From contig NZ_JADNRA010000018.1 of the NCBI RefSeq assembly GCF_015709525.1, positions 1-64,000 of the forward strand: 64,000 bases of DNA, given 5' to 3'. Origin of the DNA: Methylocystis sp. L43 (lineage in GTDB: Bacteria > Pseudomonadota > Alphaproteobacteria > Rhizobiales > Beijerinckiaceae). The notes under the pieces are model-generated. The model had not been told where the DNA came from. It saw nothing but the letters and a program-made list of their open reading frames with translations, and searched no databases. Made by a program: the position numbers and the translations under genes. Positions 26,591 to 35,299 of the stretch are shown piece by piece. Each line of letters begins with the position of its first letter. The first letter of the stretch is position 1.

Positions 26591-27463
26591 ACCGCGTCCC
26601 ATGCCCTGTTTGGCGAGGGGCTGCTGCGGATCAAGCGTGAGCGCGCGCTGATAGGATTCCTGCGCCTTGGAGCGGTTGCCGCTCTTGTCGTAAGCGACGC
26701 CGAGCCAGGCCCACGCGAGAGCGCTCTTGCTGTCGACGTTGAGCGCGGCGTTGAAATCCTCGACCGCCTTGTCGAATTTGCCGAGTTTAACCAGGCTTTC
26801 GCCGCGCGCCAGATAGGGCGCCGCCGCGAAGGGATCGCGATCGATCGCGTTGTCGAAATCAGTCACGGCGCGCGCATCATCGCCACGCTTCTGGTGGATA
26901 AGCCCGCGCGCATGAAACGCCTGCGCGCTTTCGGGATTGAGGCGGATGGCCTGGTCGAGATCGGCAAGCGCCTGATCAAGATTGCCCTGGGCGCGCAGCA
27001 GATTGGCGCGACCGACATAAGCCGGCGCATGTTTGGGATTGACTTCAATCGCTCTGTCGAAGTCGGCGCGGGCGGCGTCGCTCTGGCCCGTCTGGCGGAG
27101 CGCGAGCGCGCGATTCGTGTAGGCCGCCGAATTATTCGGCTCGAGCTTGATGGCCTGCGTGAAGTCGGCGACCGCCTCCTGGAACCGCCCGACCCGAGCG
27201 TAAGCGACGCCCCGGGTGTTGTAAGCCTCAGCGCTCGACGGATTGCGCCGAATCACTTCGCTGAGCGAATCAATATTGACGGAAGCGGAATTGGCGTCGG
27301 TGTCGGCGATCTCGGCGATGCCGCGTCCCGGCGGACGGATGCCGCTCGCGGTTTCGCAGCCCGCCAGAGCGATGATGGCGAGCGCCGCCGCGCCGCGCGT
27401 GAGGGCCTGACGAGATAGGGACGAAGCTTGGCGACGCGACGTCGCCGCACGGCAAAAGCCCAT
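26588..27463 (-). CDS. TPR repeat lipoprotein
   Basis: A 291-residue protein with an N-terminal signal and a lipobox LAGC (residues 33-36, Cys36 lipidated), hence an outer- or inner-membrane lipoprotein. Residues 65-285 contain six consecutive tetratricopeptide repeats, for example AEAYNTRGVAYARVGRFQEA and SAAYTNRALALRQTGQSDAA. TPR lipoproteins such as NlpI act as scaffolds for envelope enzymes. It is followed by the terminal-repeat element and lies upstream of nothing on its own strand. Confidence 0.88.
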   Translation of the reverse strand: MGFCRAATSRRQASSLSRQALTRGAAALAIIALAGCETASGIRPPGRGIAEIADTDANSASVNIDSLSEVIRRNPSSAEAYNTRGVAYARVGRFQEAVADFTQAIKLEPNNSAAYTNRALALRQTGQSDAARADFDRAIEVNPKHAPAYVGRANLLRAQGNLDQALADLDQAIRLNPESAQAFHARGLIHQKRGDDARAVTDFDNAIDRDPFAAAPYLARGESLVKLGKFDKAVEDFNAALNVDSKSALAWAWLGVAYDKSGNRSKAQESYQRALTLDPQQPLAKQGMGRG

Positions 27464-27569
27464 GCCTTCAGATCCTCCCCAGCCGCAATGCGTCTTCCCC
27501 GTCTATCTTCTATGCGCAATTTTTAAAAAGCGCTTGCAATCGGGCGAGAATTCGACGGCTCGAGCCGGA

Positions 27570-27806
27570 TCAGCGGGCGCCGACCGGCTTCGCCTTGACC
27601 GGCAGCAGGCCTTCGCGCTGGAGCTTCTTGCGGGCCAGCTTGCGGGCGCGACGGACTGCTTCGGCCTTCTCGCGCGCGCGCTTCTCGGAAGGCTTTTCAT
27701 AGTGACCGCGCAGTTTCATTTCGCGGAAGATGCCCTCACGTTGCATCTTCTTTTTCAGAGCCTTGAGCGCCTGATCGACATTGTTGTCGCGAACGAGAAC
27801 TTGCAC
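27570..27806 (-). CDS. rpsU: 30S ribosomal protein S21
   Basis: A 78-residue small-subunit protein. The GTG at 27806 is chosen because [20 protein letters not shown] aligns with the family N terminus and AGGATGGA lies just upstream. An ATG at 27860 would add 18 Arg/Gly-rich residues. The Arg/Lys-rich helix ([21 protein letters not shown]) and the C-terminal tail [17 protein letters not shown] are typical of alphaproteobacterial S21. It contacts the Shine-Dalgarno region of mRNA at initiation. Confidence 0.93.
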   Translation of the reverse strand: MQVLVRDNNVDQALKALKKKMQREGIFREMKLRGHYEKPSEKRAREKAEAVRRARKLARKKLQREGLLPVKAKPVGAR

Positions 27807-28034
27807 GTATCCATCCTGTGTTTGGGACCCGCCGCGACGGCTCCGTCGTTGAGCGGCCATAATAGGGAATAGGTATCCGGGCGCTGACGGAGCGCCTGAC
27901 CCGTGCGGCACGGGATAACAGAATCGCCCTCCCCTGTCCACGGCCGATTGGCGTGAACGCGCCTCAACCTATACTTAATGCGGCGCTCCACGGCGTCTAT
28001 CCGCGCGGCGGATGACTGCTTGTTCGATCTCGGC

Positions 28035-28047
28035 GTTATAATATAAC
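28035..28047. promoter_or_regulatory. Zur-box-like palindrome of the znu operon
   Basis: GTTATA-A-TATAAC is a perfect palindrome in a GC-rich background and matches the alphaproteobacterial Zur operator pattern (TGTTATA-n-TATAACA). It lies 8 bases before the ATG of the first gene of the zinc-uptake operon. Zur with bound zinc would repress the operon. No zur gene is in this window. Confidence 0.8.
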
Positions 28048-28054
28048 ATTGGCT

Positions 28055-28231
28055 ATGTTCGACATGACGACCCAACATCGGGCCCTGGCCCAGCCGTTGC
28101 CCGCCAGCGCAGCCACTGGCGCTCGAGAGGCGCGGCTCTCAGCTCTCGGAGCCTCCGCCGGCGCCCGTCTCATCGTCGCCGCGCTGCTTCTCGCGGCATT
28201 GTGGGCCGGCGCCTACTGGGCGCTGCATTGA
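28055..28231 (+). CDS. Small single-span membrane protein, first gene of the znu operon
   Basis: A 58-residue protein from the ATG at 28055 with one C-terminal membrane helix (LIVAALLLAALWAGAYWAL, about residues 38-57) and an Ala/Arg-rich cytoplasmic part. It lies directly after the Zur-like palindrome, and its stop overlaps the TTG start of znuC (TTGA), so translation is coupled. It has no Cys or metal-binding motif beyond three His. I do not recognise a family. It may be a subunit or regulator of the transporter, or a leader peptide that sets translation of znuC. Confidence 0.55.
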   Translation: MFDMTTQHRALAQPLPASAATGAREARLSALGASAGARLIVAALLLAALWAGAYWALH

Positions 28232-29013
28232 GCGCGGCGGCCAATGCGCCGGCGATCCGGCTCGTCAATCTCACCCTCGGCTATGATCGGCGCCCCGCGG
28301 TTCATCACCTTGAGGGCGAAATCGCGCCCGGAGAAGGACTGGCCGTCTGCGGCCCGAACGGCGCCGGCAAGTCGACGCTGCTCAAGGCGCTCGCCGGGCT
28401 GCTGGCGCCGCTTGGCGGCGAAATCCATTTCGGCGGCCTGTCGCCCCGCGCCGTCGCCTATCTGCCGCAGGTCGTCGACATTGATCGCGCTTTCCCGATC
28501 AATGTGCGTGATTTCGTGGCCATGGGCGCTTTGGCGCGCGTCGGTCTTTTCGGGGCGCTGAACGCGGCCGAACAGGTTCGGGTGGGCGCGGCGATCGAAA
28601 CGGTCGGACTCGTCGGCTTCGAATCGCGGACGCTCGAAACTCTGTCCGGCGGACAGATGCAGCGGGCGCTGTTCGCGCGGCTGATCGTCCAGGATCAGCC
28701 GGTCATTCTTCTCGACGAGCCTTTCGGCGCGATCGACGCAGCGACGATCGACGATCTTTTGGCCTTGATCGCGCGATGGCGCGCCGAAGGGCGCACCGTC
28801 GTCGCCGTTCTCCACGAATTGGACATTGTCCGCCGCGCCTTCCCGCGCACTCTGCTGCTTGCCCGCGAGTGCATCTTCTGGGGCGACACGCGCGACGCCC
28901 TTTGCGAAAAAAATCTCGTCCGCGCGCGCGCCATGTCGGAAGCCTTCGACGAGCGCGCACGCGAATGTCTTCGCGATGAGTTTGACGCCGAAGATCGCCT
29001 GCATGTTCACTGA
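28228..29013 (+). CDS. znuC: Zinc ABC transporter ATP-binding protein ZnuC
   Basis: A 261-residue ATPase. It has Walker A GPNGAGKST, Q-loop YLPQVVDID, signature LSGGQMQRALFARL, Walker B VILLDEPFGAID and the H-loop His in VLHELDIV. The start is a TTG at 28228 overlapping the previous stop; no better start is present between it and the Walker A motif. It powers zinc (or manganese) import through ZnuB. The Zur-like palindrome and the downstream CobW GTPase favour zinc. It overlaps znuB by 11 bases. Confidence 0.9.
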   Translation: MSAAANAPAIRLVNLTLGYDRRPAVHHLEGEIAPGEGLAVCGPNGAGKSTLLKALAGLLAPLGGEIHFGGLSPRAVAYLPQVVDIDRAFPINVRDFVAMGALARVGLFGALNAAEQVRVGAAIETVGLVGFESRTLETLSGGQMQRALFARLIVQDQPVILLDEPFGAIDAATIDDLLALIARWRAEGRTVVAVLHELDIVRRAFPRTLLLARECIFWGDTRDALCEKNLVRARAMSEAFDERARECLRDEFDAEDRLHVH

Positions 29014-29872
29014 CGTCTTCGTCACGCCGTTCGCCGATTATGAATTCATGCGACGGGCGCTTGTCGGCTCCCTGGCGCTCGCCCTTTCGGGCGCGCCGCT
29101 CGGCGTCTTTTTGATCCTTCGGCGCATGTCGCTTGCCGGCGACGCGCTGTCCCATGCGATCCTGCCTGGAGCCGCCGTCGGCTATCTCGTCGCCGGCCTG
29201 TCTTTGCCGGCGATGACCTTCGGCGGCCTCTTCGCCGGCCTCGTCGTCGCGCTCGCCGCCGGCGCGGCCTCCCGATTTACGACGCTGCGTGAGGACGCGT
29301 CGCTCGCGGCCTTCTATCTCGTCTCGCTGGCGCTGGGCGTGACGCTCGTATCCCTGCGCGGCTCAAACGTCGACCTGCTCCACGTGCTCTTCGGCTCAGT
29401 CGTCGGACTTGATGACGCGGCGCTCCTGCTGCTTGTCGGCGTCTCGACCCTCACGCTCGTTCTGCTGGCGGTTTTCTACCGGGCGCTGGTGCTAGATACG
29501 CTCGATCCTCTGTTCTTGCGGCAAACGAGCGCATTTGGCGAATTCACGCCCTTCCTCTTCCTCGCCCTGGTGGTGCTCAATCTTGTCGCGGGCTTTCATG
29601 CGCTCGGCACGCTGATGGCCGTCGGCGTGATGATGCTTCCCGCCGCCGCGGCGCGGTTGTGGACGCGCGATCTCGCCATCGCCCTCCCCCTCGCCGCGGC
29701 GATCGGCGCCCTCTGCTGTTACGGCGGTCTCGTCTTCTCCAACGAGACCAGCGCGCCGACGGGACCCGCCATCATTCTCGCCGCGGGCGTCGTCTATTTT
29801 TTCTCGATGATTTTTGGCCGCGCCGGCGGCGTGCTGCGGTTAAAACGGCCGCGCCGGCATCTCGAAGGATAG
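29003..29872 (+). CDS. znuB: Zinc ABC transporter permease ZnuB
   Basis: A 289-residue membrane protein of the ABC-3 family with eight or nine predicted helices. LILRRMSLAGDALSHAILPGAAVGYL is the conserved coupling region that contacts the ATPase. GTLMAVGVMMLPAAAARLW near the C terminus is also typical. The ATG at 29003 lies inside the last codons of znuC; an in-frame ATG at 28976 is an alternative. It is followed four bases later by znuA. Confidence 0.92.
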   Translation: MFTDVFVTPFADYEFMRRALVGSLALALSGAPLGVFLILRRMSLAGDALSHAILPGAAVGYLVAGLSLPAMTFGGLFAGLVVALAAGAASRFTTLREDASLAAFYLVSLALGVTLVSLRGSNVDLLHVLFGSVVGLDDAALLLLVGVSTLTLVLLAVFYRALVLDTLDPLFLRQTSAFGEFTPFLFLALVVLNLVAGFHALGTLMAVGVMMLPAAAARLWTRDLAIALPLAAAIGALCCYGGLVFSNETSAPTGPAIILAAGVVYFFSMIFGRAGGVLRLKRPRRHLEG

Positions 29873-29876
29873 AACG

Positions 29877-30752
29877 ATGCTTACACGCCGCAGCGCGCTC
29901 GCGCTTTCATTCGCCGCATGCGTCGCGCCAGCGATGGCGGAGGCGCAGAAAATACCCGTCGTCGCCAGCTTTTCGATTATCGGCGATCTTGTGCGGCAGG
30001 TCGGCGGCGACCGGGTCGCTGTCACCACTATCGTCGGTCCCGACGGCGACGCCCATGTCTACCAGCCCAGTCCGGCCGATGGCCGCAACATTGCGCAAGC
30101 CCGGCTGATTTTCGTCAACGGGCTCGGATTTGAAGGCTGGCTCGACCGTCTCGTCACTGCCGCCAAGAGCAAAGGCGAAGTGTTCACTTTGGGCAAAGGC
30201 GTCACTGCGCGAAAGGACGAAGAGGGACAGGATCCTCACGCTTGGCAGGACGTCGCCAACGCCAGAATTTATGTCGAGGCGATCCGGGAAGCGCTGACGG
30301 CAGTCGATCCTGAGGGTGCCCAGACCTATAAGGCCAACGCCGACGCCTATCTCGCCAAGCTCGACGCGCTCGACTCGGAAATCCAGCAAGCCATCGCCGC
30401 CATTCCCCAGGACCGTCGCCGCGTCGTTTCAACCCATGACGCCTTCGGCTATTTCGCTGCGCGCTACGGCGTCGAATTCATCGCCCCGCAGGGCGTGTCG
30501 ACAGAGGCTGACGTCAGCGCGCGCGATGTCGCGAAGATCATCGACGCGGTCAGGGCGCATAAGGTTCGGGCGGTCTTTGTCGAGAACGTCGCCGATCCGC
30601 GCCTCGCCAAGCGCATCGCCAGCGAGACCGGCGCCCAGGTCGGCGGGGTCCTTTATTCCGACGCGCTGTCGGACGCCAAAGGCGATGGCGCAACCTATAT
30701 CGACATGATGCGCCACAATGTAAGAGAATTGACGAAAGCCCTGGCGCCCTAA
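29877..30752 (+). CDS. znuA: Zinc ABC transporter substrate-binding protein ZnuA
   Basis: A 291-residue periplasmic cluster A-I binding protein with a signal peptide (MLTRRSALALSFAACVAPAMA). The metal ligands can be located: His60 in GDAHVYQPSP, His121 in DPHAWQD, His187 in STHDAFGYF and Asp262 in YSDALSD. The acidic His-rich loop seen in many zinc-specific ZnuA proteins is absent, so manganese binding cannot be excluded by sequence. The operon context (Zur box, CobW GTPase) argues for zinc. Typical length. Confidence 0.9.
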   Translation: MLTRRSALALSFAACVAPAMAEAQKIPVVASFSIIGDLVRQVGGDRVAVTTIVGPDGDAHVYQPSPADGRNIAQARLIFVNGLGFEGWLDRLVTAAKSKGEVFTLGKGVTARKDEEGQDPHAWQDVANARIYVEAIREALTAVDPEGAQTYKANADAYLAKLDALDSEIQQAIAAIPQDRRRVVSTHDAFGYFAARYGVEFIAPQGVSTEADVSARDVAKIIDAVRAHKVRAVFVENVADPRLAKRIASETGAQVGGVLYSDALSDAKGDGATYIDMMRHNVRELTKALAP

Positions 30753-30875
30753 CCCCCTCCCCACCCCTCCCCCACGTCGTGGGAGAGGGAGCTGGCCCGG
30801 CCCTCTTAGAGATTTCGCGCAAGGCCGATCATTAGGGTCCGCTCTCCCGCTTGCGGGGGAGGGACAGGGTGGGGG
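30753..30875. repeat. Composite palindromic repeat between znuA and the CobW gene
   Basis: A pyrimidine-rich run with CCCCCACGTCGTGGGAGAGG, a variable middle, then CTCTCCCGC-TT-GCGGGGGAGG and GGGTGGGGGC. The design (arm A, spacer, arm B) is the same as the pair around the DUF559 gene but the sequence is diverged. It may attenuate read-through from znuA. Confidence 0.7.
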
Positions 30876-30899
30876 CGAACGAAACTGGAGTAAGCGGCA

Positions 30900-32054
30900 T
30901 TGACCGAGAAAATCCCCGTCACCGTCATCACCGGCTATCTCGGCGCCGGCAAAACGACGCTTCTCAATCGCATTCTCACCGAGCAGCATGGCCGGCGCTA
31001 CGCCGTCATCGTCAATGAGTTCGGCGAGATCGGCATCGACAACGATCTCGTGGTCGGCGCCGACGAAGAAGTCTTCGAGATGAACAACGGCTGCATCTGC
31101 TGCACCGTGCGCGGCGATCTCATTCGCATCATCGAGGGCCTGATGCGCCGACGCGGCAAGTTCGACGCGATCATCGTCGAGACGACGGGGCTCGCCAATC
31201 CGGCTCCCGTTGCGCAGACCTTCTTCATGGACGCTGACGTCAAGGAGGCGGCGCGGCTCGATGCGGTGGTGACGGTCGCCGACGCCAAATGGCTTGGCGA
31301 GCGGCTGAAGGACGCGCCGGAAGCGAAGAGTCAGATCGCCTTCGCTGATGTGATCGTCCTGAACAAAACCGATCTCGTTTCAGCCGATGAGCTCGCGGAA
31401 GTCGAAGGCCGCATCCGCGCGATCAATCCTTACGCCGCTTTGCATCGCGCGGTGCGGTCGGACGTTCCCCTGCAGGCGGTTTTGGAGCGCAACGCCTTCG
31501 ATCTCGACCGGATTCTGGAGATCGAGCCGGCGTTCCTCGAAGCCGAGGAGTCGAGTCACGATCATAACGATGGCCATGATCACGAATGCGCTCCAGATTG
31601 CGGCCATGATCACCACGACCATGATCATCACGATCACGCTCATCAGCACGGTCATGGCCATGAGCATGAGCATGAGCATGAAAATCATCACGCGCCTCAC
31701 GCCGGGCTGAAGCATTTCCATGACGACGAGATGCATTCCGTCTCGATCCGCCACGAGGGCCCCGTCGATCCTGAACGCTTCGTTCCCTGGCTGAACGACC
31801 TCATCCAGCGCGAAGGACCGGACATTCTGCGCAGCAAGGGAATCATCGCCTTCAAGGACGAGCCGCGGCGGTTCGTGTTCCAAGGCGTCCATCAGATCCT
31901 GGACGGCGATTTGCAGCGAGAATGGAAAGAAGGCGAGAAGCGCGAGTCGCGCCTCGTCTTCATCGGCAGGAAGCTGAAGGAGCAGGAAATCCGCGAAGGC
32001 TTCGAGAAGATCGTCCTAGGCGCGTCGGCCTCGCAGGAGACGCTTCATTCATAA
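30900..32054 (+). CDS. CobW/COG0523 family GTPase with His-rich loop (putative zinc chaperone)
   Basis: A 384-residue G3E GTPase with a TTG start at 30900 and CTGGAG upstream. Walker A is GYLGAGKTT (12-20), the metal-binding CxCC motif is Cys65-Ile-Cys-Cys68, ETTG is at 94-97 and NKTD at 155-158. Residues 220-274 form an extreme His/Asp/Glu-rich loop with more than twenty His, followed by the CobW C-terminal domain (about 280-370). Members induced by Zur (ZigA/ZagA/ZNG1-like) insert or shuttle zinc to client proteins. It lies downstream of znuCBA on the same strand, separated by a repeat. Confidence 0.9.
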   Translation: MTEKIPVTVITGYLGAGKTTLLNRILTEQHGRRYAVIVNEFGEIGIDNDLVVGADEEVFEMNNGCICCTVRGDLIRIIEGLMRRRGKFDAIIVETTGLANPAPVAQTFFMDADVKEAARLDAVVTVADAKWLGERLKDAPEAKSQIAFADVIVLNKTDLVSADELAEVEGRIRAINPYAALHRAVRSDVPLQAVLERNAFDLDRILEIEPAFLEAEESSHDHNDGHDHECAPDCGHDHHDHDHHDHAHQHGHGHEHEHEHENHHAPHAGLKHFHDDEMHSVSIRHEGPVDPERFVPWLNDLIQREGPDILRSKGIIAFKDEPRRFVFQGVHQILDGDLQREWKEGEKRESRLVFIGRKLKEQEIREGFEKIVLGASASQETLHS

Positions 32055-32575
32055 GAAATGATCTCGCGCTCTTCGCCATGCACGACCTTCGTGCGGCGGG
32101 AGTCGCCGGCCTTGCGGCGAATGAGAAATCGCGGACGACGCTTGCCCAGACTGGTCTCGCAGCGGCGGCGAGGCGAGGCGGCGGCGATCGCTTCGCCGGC
32201 GCCCTCAAGCGAACGCAATGCGCCATCCTCCTCGGTGACGCGCGGCAGCCCCAGCCAGGCCGCCCAGTGACGCCAGTCCGACGCAGCGGCGCCGCAGTCT
32301 TGAGTGTCGCCGAGGAGAATGTCGAGGTCCGGGTCGCGGTGCGCCAGCGACAGAACGTAGCGCGGCGATCCGTCGTCCGCGGACTGCACCTCGAGGGCGA
32401 CGCCGCGATAGGCGACGACGGGCACAGTGATGACCATGGAGACGCCGCTGTATCGGCGGGAGATCAAAACGTCGTCCCGGGTCACGCGGATGCGCCGCGC
32501 CCCGCCGTCGGCGCGGCGGTCACGCTGAACAAAGACCTTTTCCTCGATCCTGCGCGCAGTATTGGCCTCAACCAT
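32045..32575 (-). CDS. DUF6101 family protein
   Basis: A 176-residue protein whose central [24 protein letters not shown] and basic C-terminal [28 protein letters not shown]-like block match a conserved alphaproteobacterial family (DUF6101) of unknown function. No signal peptide or membrane segment is seen. It overlaps the convergent CobW gene by ten bases. The assignment rests on pattern memory of the family rather than a search. Confidence 0.65.
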   Translation of the reverse strand: MVEANTARRIEEKVFVQRDRRADGGARRIRVTRDDVLISRRYSGVSMVITVPVVAYRGVALEVQSADDGSPRYVLSLAHRDPDLDILLGDTQDCGAAASDWRHWAAWLGLPRVTEEDGALRSLEGAGEAIAAASPRRRCETSLGKRRPRFLIRRKAGDSRRTKVVHGEEREIISYE

Positions 32576-32710
32576 CGATCGCTCCTTGCGGCTTGAATTC
32601 CTGTCGGCGCTTATATTGCCGCAGCCTGCCCTCGAAGGCCCTAAAAAGCCTGGTGAACAGCACGTAAATCATTGCTTCTACGCATGATTTAGGCGATGAG
32701 AGTGAAGTCC

Positions 32711-32797
32711 ATGAAAACGAATTCGTTCAAATTGCTCCTATTCTGCGCAACGCGCCCGCTTGCGGCCCGCCGGCGCCTCGCCTACTCCTCCTCATGA
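32711..32797 (+). CDS. Possible 28-codon leader ORF coupled to the cysQ-like gene
   Basis: A short frame starting MKTNSFKLLLFCATRP whose stop overlaps the ATG of the next gene (ATGA). It has a hydrophobic core followed by Arg residues. GAGAGTGAAG upstream could serve as ribosome binding site. It could be a leader peptide that couples translation, or chance. Confidence 0.25.
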   Translation: MKTNSFKLLLFCATRPLAARRRLAYSSS

Positions 32798-33615
32798 TGG
32801 GCTCCAGCCAAGCAGAACTCGCCGCTTTTCTCCCAAAACTCGAGAGCGTCACGCGCAGGGCCGGCGACATCGCCATGGCCTATTTCCGCCTGGGCGAAAC
32901 TACGACCGCCGCAGTGTCCTATAAGGGCGGCGGCTCGCCGGTCACGGAGGCGGATTTCGCCGTCGATCGGTTCCTGTTTCAGGAAATGGCGCGGATCGCG
33001 CCCGAGGCGGCGTGGCTTTCTGAAGAGAGCATCGACACGACCGAGCGGCTGGCGCGCAACGCCGTGATGGTCGTCGATCCGATCGATGGAACGCACGCGT
33101 TTTCGCGGGGCGACGCGCGCTGGTCGGTTTCCATCGCTCTGGTGATTGACGGCCGGCCGGTTGCCGGAATCATCCACGCGCCGGCGCTGGGCGAGACTTA
33201 TATCGGCGCGCTCGGGCTCGGCGCCTTCCTTAACGGCTCCCCCCTCGTCGCGCCGCAGCGCGCCGAAATCGCCGGTGCGGCGCTCGTCGCGCCTCGTGCG
33301 GTGCAGGACCGGCTGGCCGCGTCGCCGCGGGGATTCGTGATGGCGCCGCGAACGCCCTCGCTCGCGCTGCGGCTTGCCGACATCGCCTCCGGCCGGCATG
33401 ATATCGTGGTCGCCGGGCCTAATGCGCGCGACTGGGACATCGCCGCCGCGGATGTTCTCCTCGCAGAAGCGGGCGCGATGTTGAGCGAGCCGGATGGCGT
33501 CGCGCTCACCTATAATCGTGTTTCGCTCGCCCGCGACATGCTCATCGCGGCTCCGAAATCGCTGTTCGACGATAGCCTCGCGCTGGCGCGGGATGTCTTG
33601 GAAGGGAAATTATGA
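32794..33615 (+). CDS. Inositol monophosphatase family, CysQ-like 3'(2'),5'-bisphosphate nucleotidase
   Basis: A 273-residue lithium-sensitive phosphatase-fold enzyme. Its metal-binding motifs are WLSEES (about residue 75), DPIDGTHAFSRG (about 96-107) and the C-terminal WDIAAADVLLAEAG. The family includes CysQ, which recycles PAP from sulfate assimilation, and inositol-1-phosphatases; the position before an envelope operon leaves the substrate open. An ATG three bases later is an alternative start. Its stop overlaps the ATG of the DUF4170 gene. Confidence 0.87.
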   Translation: MMGSSQAELAAFLPKLESVTRRAGDIAMAYFRLGETTTAAVSYKGGGSPVTEADFAVDRFLFQEMARIAPEAAWLSEESIDTTERLARNAVMVVDPIDGTHAFSRGDARWSVSIALVIDGRPVAGIIHAPALGETYIGALGLGAFLNGSPLVAPQRAEIAGAALVAPRAVQDRLAASPRGFVMAPRTPSLALRLADIASGRHDIVVAGPNARDWDIAAADVLLAEAGAMLSEPDGVALTYNRVSLARDMLIAAPKSLFDDSLALARDVLEGKL

Positions 33616-33872
33616 ACAAGACGACGCAAGTACCCTCGGCGAAGAAAGAAAAACAGCTGTTGCATCTTGTATTTGGCGGTGAGCTGGAAACGCTCGACGG
33701 CGTCGCGTTCCGCGATCCGGGCAAGCTCGACATCGTCGGCATCTATCCGGACAATGATAGCGCGCTCGCCGCATGGAAAGCGAAAGCGCAATCCACGGTG
33801 GACAATGCGCATATGCGTTATTTCGTGGTGCATCTTTATCGGCTGCTCGATCCGGATGTGGAGGCGCTATAG
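33612..33872 (+). CDS. DUF4170 family protein
   Basis: An 86-residue protein with the family pattern LLHLVFGGELETLDGVAFRDPGKLDIVGIYPDN and AHMRYFVVHLYRLLDPD. Members are small, soluble alphaproteobacterial proteins of unknown function that often precede waaA, as here. It is translationally coupled to the phosphatase gene (four-base overlap), and 122 bases separate it from waaA. Confidence 0.9.
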   Translation: MNKTTQVPSAKKEKQLLHLVFGGELETLDGVAFRDPGKLDIVGIYPDNDSALAAWKAKAQSTVDNAHMRYFVVHLYRLLDPDVEAL

Positions 33873-33994
33873 TCGGCCTTCCTAAATTCGCCGGGTTTGT
33901 CAGGCATAAAGGCGCAATTCCGGTTTGCCCGACGCGCGCGGACCAGACGCCGTCAGATGGCGCATGTGGACCGGATTCTAAATAGAATGGAAAC

Positions 33995-35272
33995 ATGTCG
34001 CTCCTGACAGTGTACCGGCTGGCGACGATCGCGGCGACGCCCTTCGCCAGCGCCGCGCTCAATTGGCGTGCGAATCACGGCAAGGAAGATCCCGCGCGAT
34101 TGGCCGAACGCATGGGCGAGTCGAACCGTCCCCGACCACGCGGACGACTCGTCTGGCTGCACGGCGCGAGTCTTGGCGAAAGCCTGTCGCTGCTGCCGCT
34201 CATCGAGCGTTTCATTCAGCGCGGACTCGACGTGCTCGTGACAAGCGGCACCGTCTCGTCGGCGCGCGTTCTCAGCGCGCGCTTGCCAGCGGGCGCCTTC
34301 CATCAATATGCGCCGATCGACGCCCCGAAATTCGTCGAACGCTTCCTCGATCATTGGCGTCCCGACATTGCGGTCTTCGCCGAGTCTGAGCTTTGGCCCA
34401 ATATCGTCGCGGCAGTGCGCGCGCGCGGCGCGCCGCTCGTTCTCGCCAACGCGCGCATCTCCCGCAAATCCGCCGAACGCTGGCGCGCTGTTCCCGGCGC
34501 GGCGAAATCCGTCTTCGGCGCCGTCGATCTTTGCCTCGCGCAGGACTCGGATAATGCGGCCCGCTTTCTGGCGCTCGGCGCGCGTTGCGTGCGCATCGCC
34601 GGCAATCTCAAATTCGACGTGCCGCCGCCGCCGGCCGACTCTGCAATGCTTGCCGAGTTCAATGGCGCGATCGGCGCGCGGCCGGCATGGGCGGCGGTCT
34701 CCACCCATCCCGGCGAAGAAGACCTCGTGCTCGACGCGCATATCGACATGGCCGCACAAACGCCGTCGCTGCTGACGATCATCGCGCCGCGGCGCCGGGA
34801 GCGCGGCGCCGAGATCGTCGAAGCCGCGCGCGCCAGAGGATTGACTGCGGCCCTGCGTTCGCAAGAAGCAGAGCCGCGGCGCGACGTCGACGTCTACGTC
34901 GTCGACAGCGTCGGCGAGCTTGGCCTCGTTTTCCGAAGCGTCGGGGTCGTCCTGATGGGCAAATCGCTGTTGCCCGGCGGGGGACAAAATCCAATCGAGC
35001 CGGCGAAGCTCGGCTGCGCGATTCTCCACGGGCCCTATGTCGAAAACTTCACGGAAGTCTACGGCGAGCTCGCAGCCGCAAAGGCGGCCGCGCGCGTCAC
35101 AGACGCCGCATCGCTCGCGCGGGCCGCGCATTATCTCCTCTCCGAACCATCGCGCATGCGCAAGATGGGACGCGCGGCCGGCGAAACTGTCGAGAGACTG
35201 GGCGGCGCCTCGCGCGGCATCATGACCGCCGTCGAACCCTATCTCGCGCAGATGGCGGTGGCCCAGCAATGA
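33995..35272 (+). CDS. waaA: 3-deoxy-D-manno-octulosonic acid transferase
   Basis: A 425-residue inner-membrane-associated GT-B glycosyltransferase that adds Kdo from CMP-Kdo to lipid IVA. VWLHGASLGESLS carries the catalytic Glu62. AESELWPNIV and the C-terminal donor site VGELGLVFRSVGVVLMGKSL, then GGGQNPIEPAKLGCAI, are the conserved Kdo-transferase motifs. Length is normal and an N-terminal hydrophobic anchor is present. lpxK follows 27 bases later. Confidence 0.95.
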   Translation: MSLLTVYRLATIAATPFASAALNWRANHGKEDPARLAERMGESNRPRPRGRLVWLHGASLGESLSLLPLIERFIQRGLDVLVTSGTVSSARVLSARLPAGAFHQYAPIDAPKFVERFLDHWRPDIAVFAESELWPNIVAAVRARGAPLVLANARISRKSAERWRAVPGAAKSVFGAVDLCLAQDSDNAARFLALGARCVRIAGNLKFDVPPPPADSAMLAEFNGAIGARPAWAAVSTHPGEEDLVLDAHIDMAAQTPSLLTIIAPRRRERGAEIVEAARARGLTAALRSQEAEPRRDVDVYVVDSVGELGLVFRSVGVVLMGKSLLPGGGQNPIEPAKLGCAILHGPYVENFTEVYGELAAAKAAARVTDAASLARAAHYLLSEPSRMRKMGRAAGETVERLGGASRGIMTAVEPYLAQMAVAQQ

Positions 35273-35299
35273 CCGTAACGCGCGGCGCCGCTGTTTGAG

